Positions 63,644-64,000 of a stretch of 64,000 bases of DNA are shown one piece after another. Origin of the DNA: Litomosoides sigmodontis. Taxonomy: Eukaryota > Nematoda > Chromadorea > Rhabditida > Onchocercidae. Numbering within the stretch: position 1 is the first letter of the stretch; every line of letters begins with the position of its first letter. Below the pieces are notes generated by a model, which saw nothing but the letters and a program-made list of their open reading frames with translations, was not told the DNA's origin and searched no databases. The DNA lies in the NCBI GenBank assembly GCA_963070105.1, contig OY718807.1, forward strand, positions 7,087,483 to 7,151,482, in the 5' to 3' direction. The position numbers and the translations under genes are program-made.

Positions 63644-63947
63644 GGAAAGAGCGTTATGATTGCATTAACAATATCTTTTTGAGCGCAAAAATTTAGCATT
63701 AAACATTTAAAATGCTTAGTGTTAAATAAAGTAGTAATTTGCAGCAAGTTATTCATAAGAGAGAATGAATTACCAAATGCCACTTCAGTTAATTCCATAG
63801 CAGAAAATAAGGTGTAGAAGCTGGAGCAAAGGATGACGAACACCAGGAGCACAACCCAAAGTCTTACACCACCTTTTGTTACGCTGTAATCCACTTTGCT
63901 AGGCGTAACCATAACTGCCATCGGTGCAACATGTCCCATCCCATTCA
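56670..63947 (-). CDS. ASPH: Aspartyl/asparaginyl beta-hydroxylase (5' end possibly beyond window)
   Basis: ER-membrane Fe(II)/2-oxoglutarate oxygenase that hydroxylates Asp/Asn in EGF-like domains. Seventeen exons on minus: 63947-63774, 63545-63363, 63122-62914, 62789-62679, 62337-62230, 62065-61994, 61841-61693, 61203-61104, 59492-59296, 58966-58789, 58648-58509, 58217-58166, 58016-57879, 57747-57520, 57280-57181, 57078-56918 and 56720-56670; about 782 residues (human 758). Order: short cytosolic part, one membrane helix (LWVVLLVFVILCSSFYTLF), acidic and lysine-rich linker, TPR repeats, catalytic domain. Catalytic residues equivalent to human S668, H679, R688, H690, H725 and R735 are kept (IKFS, VWPH, RLQAHLGL, FEHE, KYRLIL). 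Two introns appear to start with GC (58165, 58788). The last exon is uncertain: without the final splice the frame ends at 56888. The first listed exon follows a TTTTCAG acceptor and may not contain the start. Confidence 0.92.
58731..58764. repeat. GA-rich simple repeat in an ASPH intron
   Basis: Slightly interrupted (GA)n followed by an A-tract, within the 58649-58788 intron. Similar tracts lie at 57359-57390 (CT on plus, in the 57281-57519 intron) and at 63598-63645 (in the 63546-63773 intron). Three of this gene's introns therefore carry purine/pyrimidine repeats. Confidence 0.8.
63030..63100 (-). repeat. Poly-glutamate trinucleotide tract in ASPH exon 3
   Basis: A run of GAG/GAA codons on minus, giving about 17 nearly consecutive Glu residues with one Gly. 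It sits in the luminal acidic linker, a region that is also acidic in vertebrate ASPH. The repeat is probably length-variable. Confidence 0.85.
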
Positions 63948-64000
63948 CTGAAAATTTATGTTTTATTTGAAAATTTAAAATTTCCAATCATTTACCTCAT

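Overview
The window is nuclear DNA of a nematode. It is AT-rich and its genes are split into many small exons. Most start codons sit just downstream of a strong TTTCAG/TTGCAG/TTTGTAG-type acceptor with no upstream coding exon, which fits spliced-leader trans-splicing. Gene content suggests a parasitic clade III (filarial/spirurid-like) worm, but the clade is an inference and the species is not identified. All gene models were read by hand; exon phases and lengths close exactly unless stated.

Layout. 1-5599: no supported gene. 5600-13379 (minus): a compact array transcribed in the order small TIM chaperone (TIM9-like), EXOSC4/RRP41, EXOSC2/RRP4, 6-phosphogluconolactonase. It is probably one operon; the first two genes are only 52 nt apart. 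13534-17270 (plus): an intact SLU7 splicing-factor gene, divergent from TIM9 across 154 nt. 18253-19694 (plus): a PAP2-superfamily lipid phosphatase (PLPP6-like). 20209-34564: a large rearranged block made of pieces of the preceding genes (below). 35296-38352 (minus): FBXO9-type F-box protein. 38353-44231: gene-poor, with a (TG)23 microsatellite. 44232-54760 (plus): a 30-exon ABCC5/MRP-5 transporter. 56670-63947 (minus, 5' end possibly outside): aspartate/asparagine beta-hydroxylase (ASPH).

The main discovery candidate is 20527-34246, a 13.7-kb insertion between two 318-nt direct repeats. It is a giant imperfect palindrome. The left arm holds a nearly complete SLU7 copy on plus; the right arm holds one nearly complete and one 5'-truncated copy on minus, created by an exact 2,880-nt tandem duplication. 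All three copies share a 51-nt deletion and the same premature stop, so they descend from one damaged master while the parent gene at 13534 is intact. The arm ends are mosaics of TIM9/SLU7 promoter DNA, an SLU7 intron-exon piece and a phosphatase exon piece. The structure looks like serial template switching. It could give hairpin RNA against SLU7, or be partly an assembly artefact.

Other points of interest are an SLU7 fragment in an EXOSC2 intron, four apparent GC-AG introns among about 89 read, and loss of the H-loop histidine in nucleotide-binding domain 1 of the MRP-5 homologue.
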